DNA from: Nostoc sp. NMS8
Lineage (GTDB): Bacteria; Cyanobacteriota; Cyanobacteriia; Cyanobacteriales; Nostocaceae
Length of the DNA stretch: 64,000 nucleotides
Assembly (NCBI RefSeq): GCF_017115045.1
Contig: NZ_JABXKK010000066.1
Location: 62,001 to 126,000, forward strand
Direction of reading: 5' to 3'
The notes beneath the pieces were generated by a model. That model searched no databases. It saw only the letters and a program-made list of their open reading frames with translations, and was not told where the DNA came from. Numbering within the stretch: the first letter of the stretch is position 1; the number at the start of each line of letters is the position of its first letter. A program made the position numbers and the translations under genes. Shown here piece after piece: positions 63,208 to 64,000 of the stretch.

Positions 63208-64000
63208 ATTGTTTTTATTTGTTATTCCTAAAGTTGGAGTTTAGCAAATTGTTGAAATAACAATACCAATTCGTAATGGGCTATGTCCCACTTCGCTAAC
63301 TTAATTTGTAATTCGTAATATCTTTGATGTAGTTAATTCACAATAAAAATTATGAGTAAATATAAAATTTTAACAAAACAGAATTCAGGAGTCAGGAGCC
63401 AGAATTCAAAATTGAATTCTATGCGACTGGCGGATAGCGTAGCGGTAGTGAGTATTTTCGAGTCGCGTCTGAATAAATGGGTTTAAGTCCCCCACTAAAT
63501 CGGAGATTTAGTATTTCTAGGGTGTGAAAGCGTTGCGTAACGCACCATCTCAAGCTTTTGGTACGTTACTACGTATATTTCAAAAATCAAATACTAGTCC
63601 TATAGCTGAGTTTGAGTGCGGCTACGATCGCACAGAGCTATAATTACCAATATACTTTGCTGATATTAGCTATTTAGAATTTTTACAAAATTACTTACAA
63701 CAGAATATAAAGCTTTTTAACCTAACAGATGAGAGATCAATCAGAGAATTTATGATTGCTCCTATCCTTGCTAAAATCTGCGATCAGACAATAGTTAAGC
63801 CCCTACTTTCTGCCTTATCAAAACCATATAGCATTTCCCATTCAGATGGGGTACAACGTTATATTGCAAGCTGTAGGGAACATACCGTGCCCCTACAGGT
63901 GTACCTCACGTAAACGAGAAACGCTATAATTATTTACGCCGACCTACTTAGTTTTTATCTTTGGGTAGCGATCGCTAACCTTGTTCCTTTCACCTGACGT
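63208..64000. other. Gene-poor end of the window
   Basis: No convincing CDS. Holds low-complexity and dispersed repeats (for example GCGGATAGCGTAGCGGTAG near 63430) and one complete small element at 63827-63928. A gene may begin beyond the window edge. Confidence 0.6.
63827..63928. mobile_element. Small TATAGC-family palindromic element, complete copy
   Basis: TATAGCATTTCCC at the left and GAGAAACGCTATA at the right form 13-bp ends with 2 mismatches, continuing as GGGGTACA/TGTACCTC. 102 bp. A partial copy is at 59979-60029. Confidence 0.65.

Noticed and set aside
1..64000. tRNA or rRNA genes
   Set aside because: No tRNA T-arm with matching acceptor stems and no rRNA sequence noticed by eye; a covariance search could still find one.

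Overview
This window comes from a filamentous, Nostoc/Anabaena-like cyanobacterium. The palindrome GCGATCGC (HIP1) recurs throughout, many short low-complexity repeats typical of Nostocales fill the gaps, and the genes are cyanobacterial: a ModBC fusion, minCDE, the glycolate dehydrogenase subunits, an apocarotenoid oxygenase, Pkn-type kinases with TPRs, and DUF1997, DUF6464 and DUF4336 proteins. I found no rRNA, tRNA, CRISPR array or intact transposase gene.

Layout. 0-8.4 kb: a membrane-anchored lysozyme-like protein, an SDR protein, a DUF1997 protein, an RND efflux pump lying between inverted copies of a low-complexity repeat, a DUF6918-like protein, a decayed ORF and a frameshifted HAD phosphatase. 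8.6-14.5 kb: a large TPR-STAND-WD40 protein, a 21-bp tandem repeat and a second P-loop ATPase, all read from the minus strand; this is my main candidate for an undescribed system. 14.8-17.6 kb: glcE-glcF (photorespiratory glycolate oxidation). 18.1-20.5 kb: ssuD, a beta-carbonic-anhydrase-like gene and ssuE (sulfonate sulfur acquisition), ending in two related terminators. 21-25.5 kb: MgtC-like protein, MsrB, a 29-residue lysine-rich peptide, a degenerate MBL-fold protein, an aminotransferase and a Met/Cys-rich copper storage protein. 25.6-34 kb: an exported cold-shock-domain protein, ModBC, an RTX-type protein, a methyltransferase, a carotene-desaturase-like flavoprotein, a DUF6464 protein and Fmt. 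34-45 kb: a secreted unknown, a divergent LuxR/DJ-1 pair, minC-minD-minE, a DUF1537 kinase, small membrane proteins and a carotenoid oxygenase.

45-59 kb is a signalling block: a DUF697-type GTPase, two Pkn-type Ser/Thr kinases, a two-gene response-regulator/hybrid histidine kinase operon, a probable rhomboid pseudoprotease and a PAS-rich hybrid kinase. 59-64 kb is an accessory zone: a RelB/RelE-like toxin-antitoxin pair, a decayed partial duplication of the kinase tail and the toxin, several small palindromic elements, a second 21-bp tandem repeat directly before another DUF697-type GTPase, and a DUF4336 gene.

Two themes run through the window. First, small palindromic or terminal-inverted-repeat elements (MITE-like) and dispersed repeats are abundant, and several have entered reading frames (glcE start, fmt loop, kinase loop, ModBC linker). 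Second, at two separate loci a 21-bp (seven-codon) tandem repeat forms an ORF whose stop overlaps, as ATGA, the start of a P-loop NTPase gene. All names rest on reading the sequence and recalling families; no database search was run.
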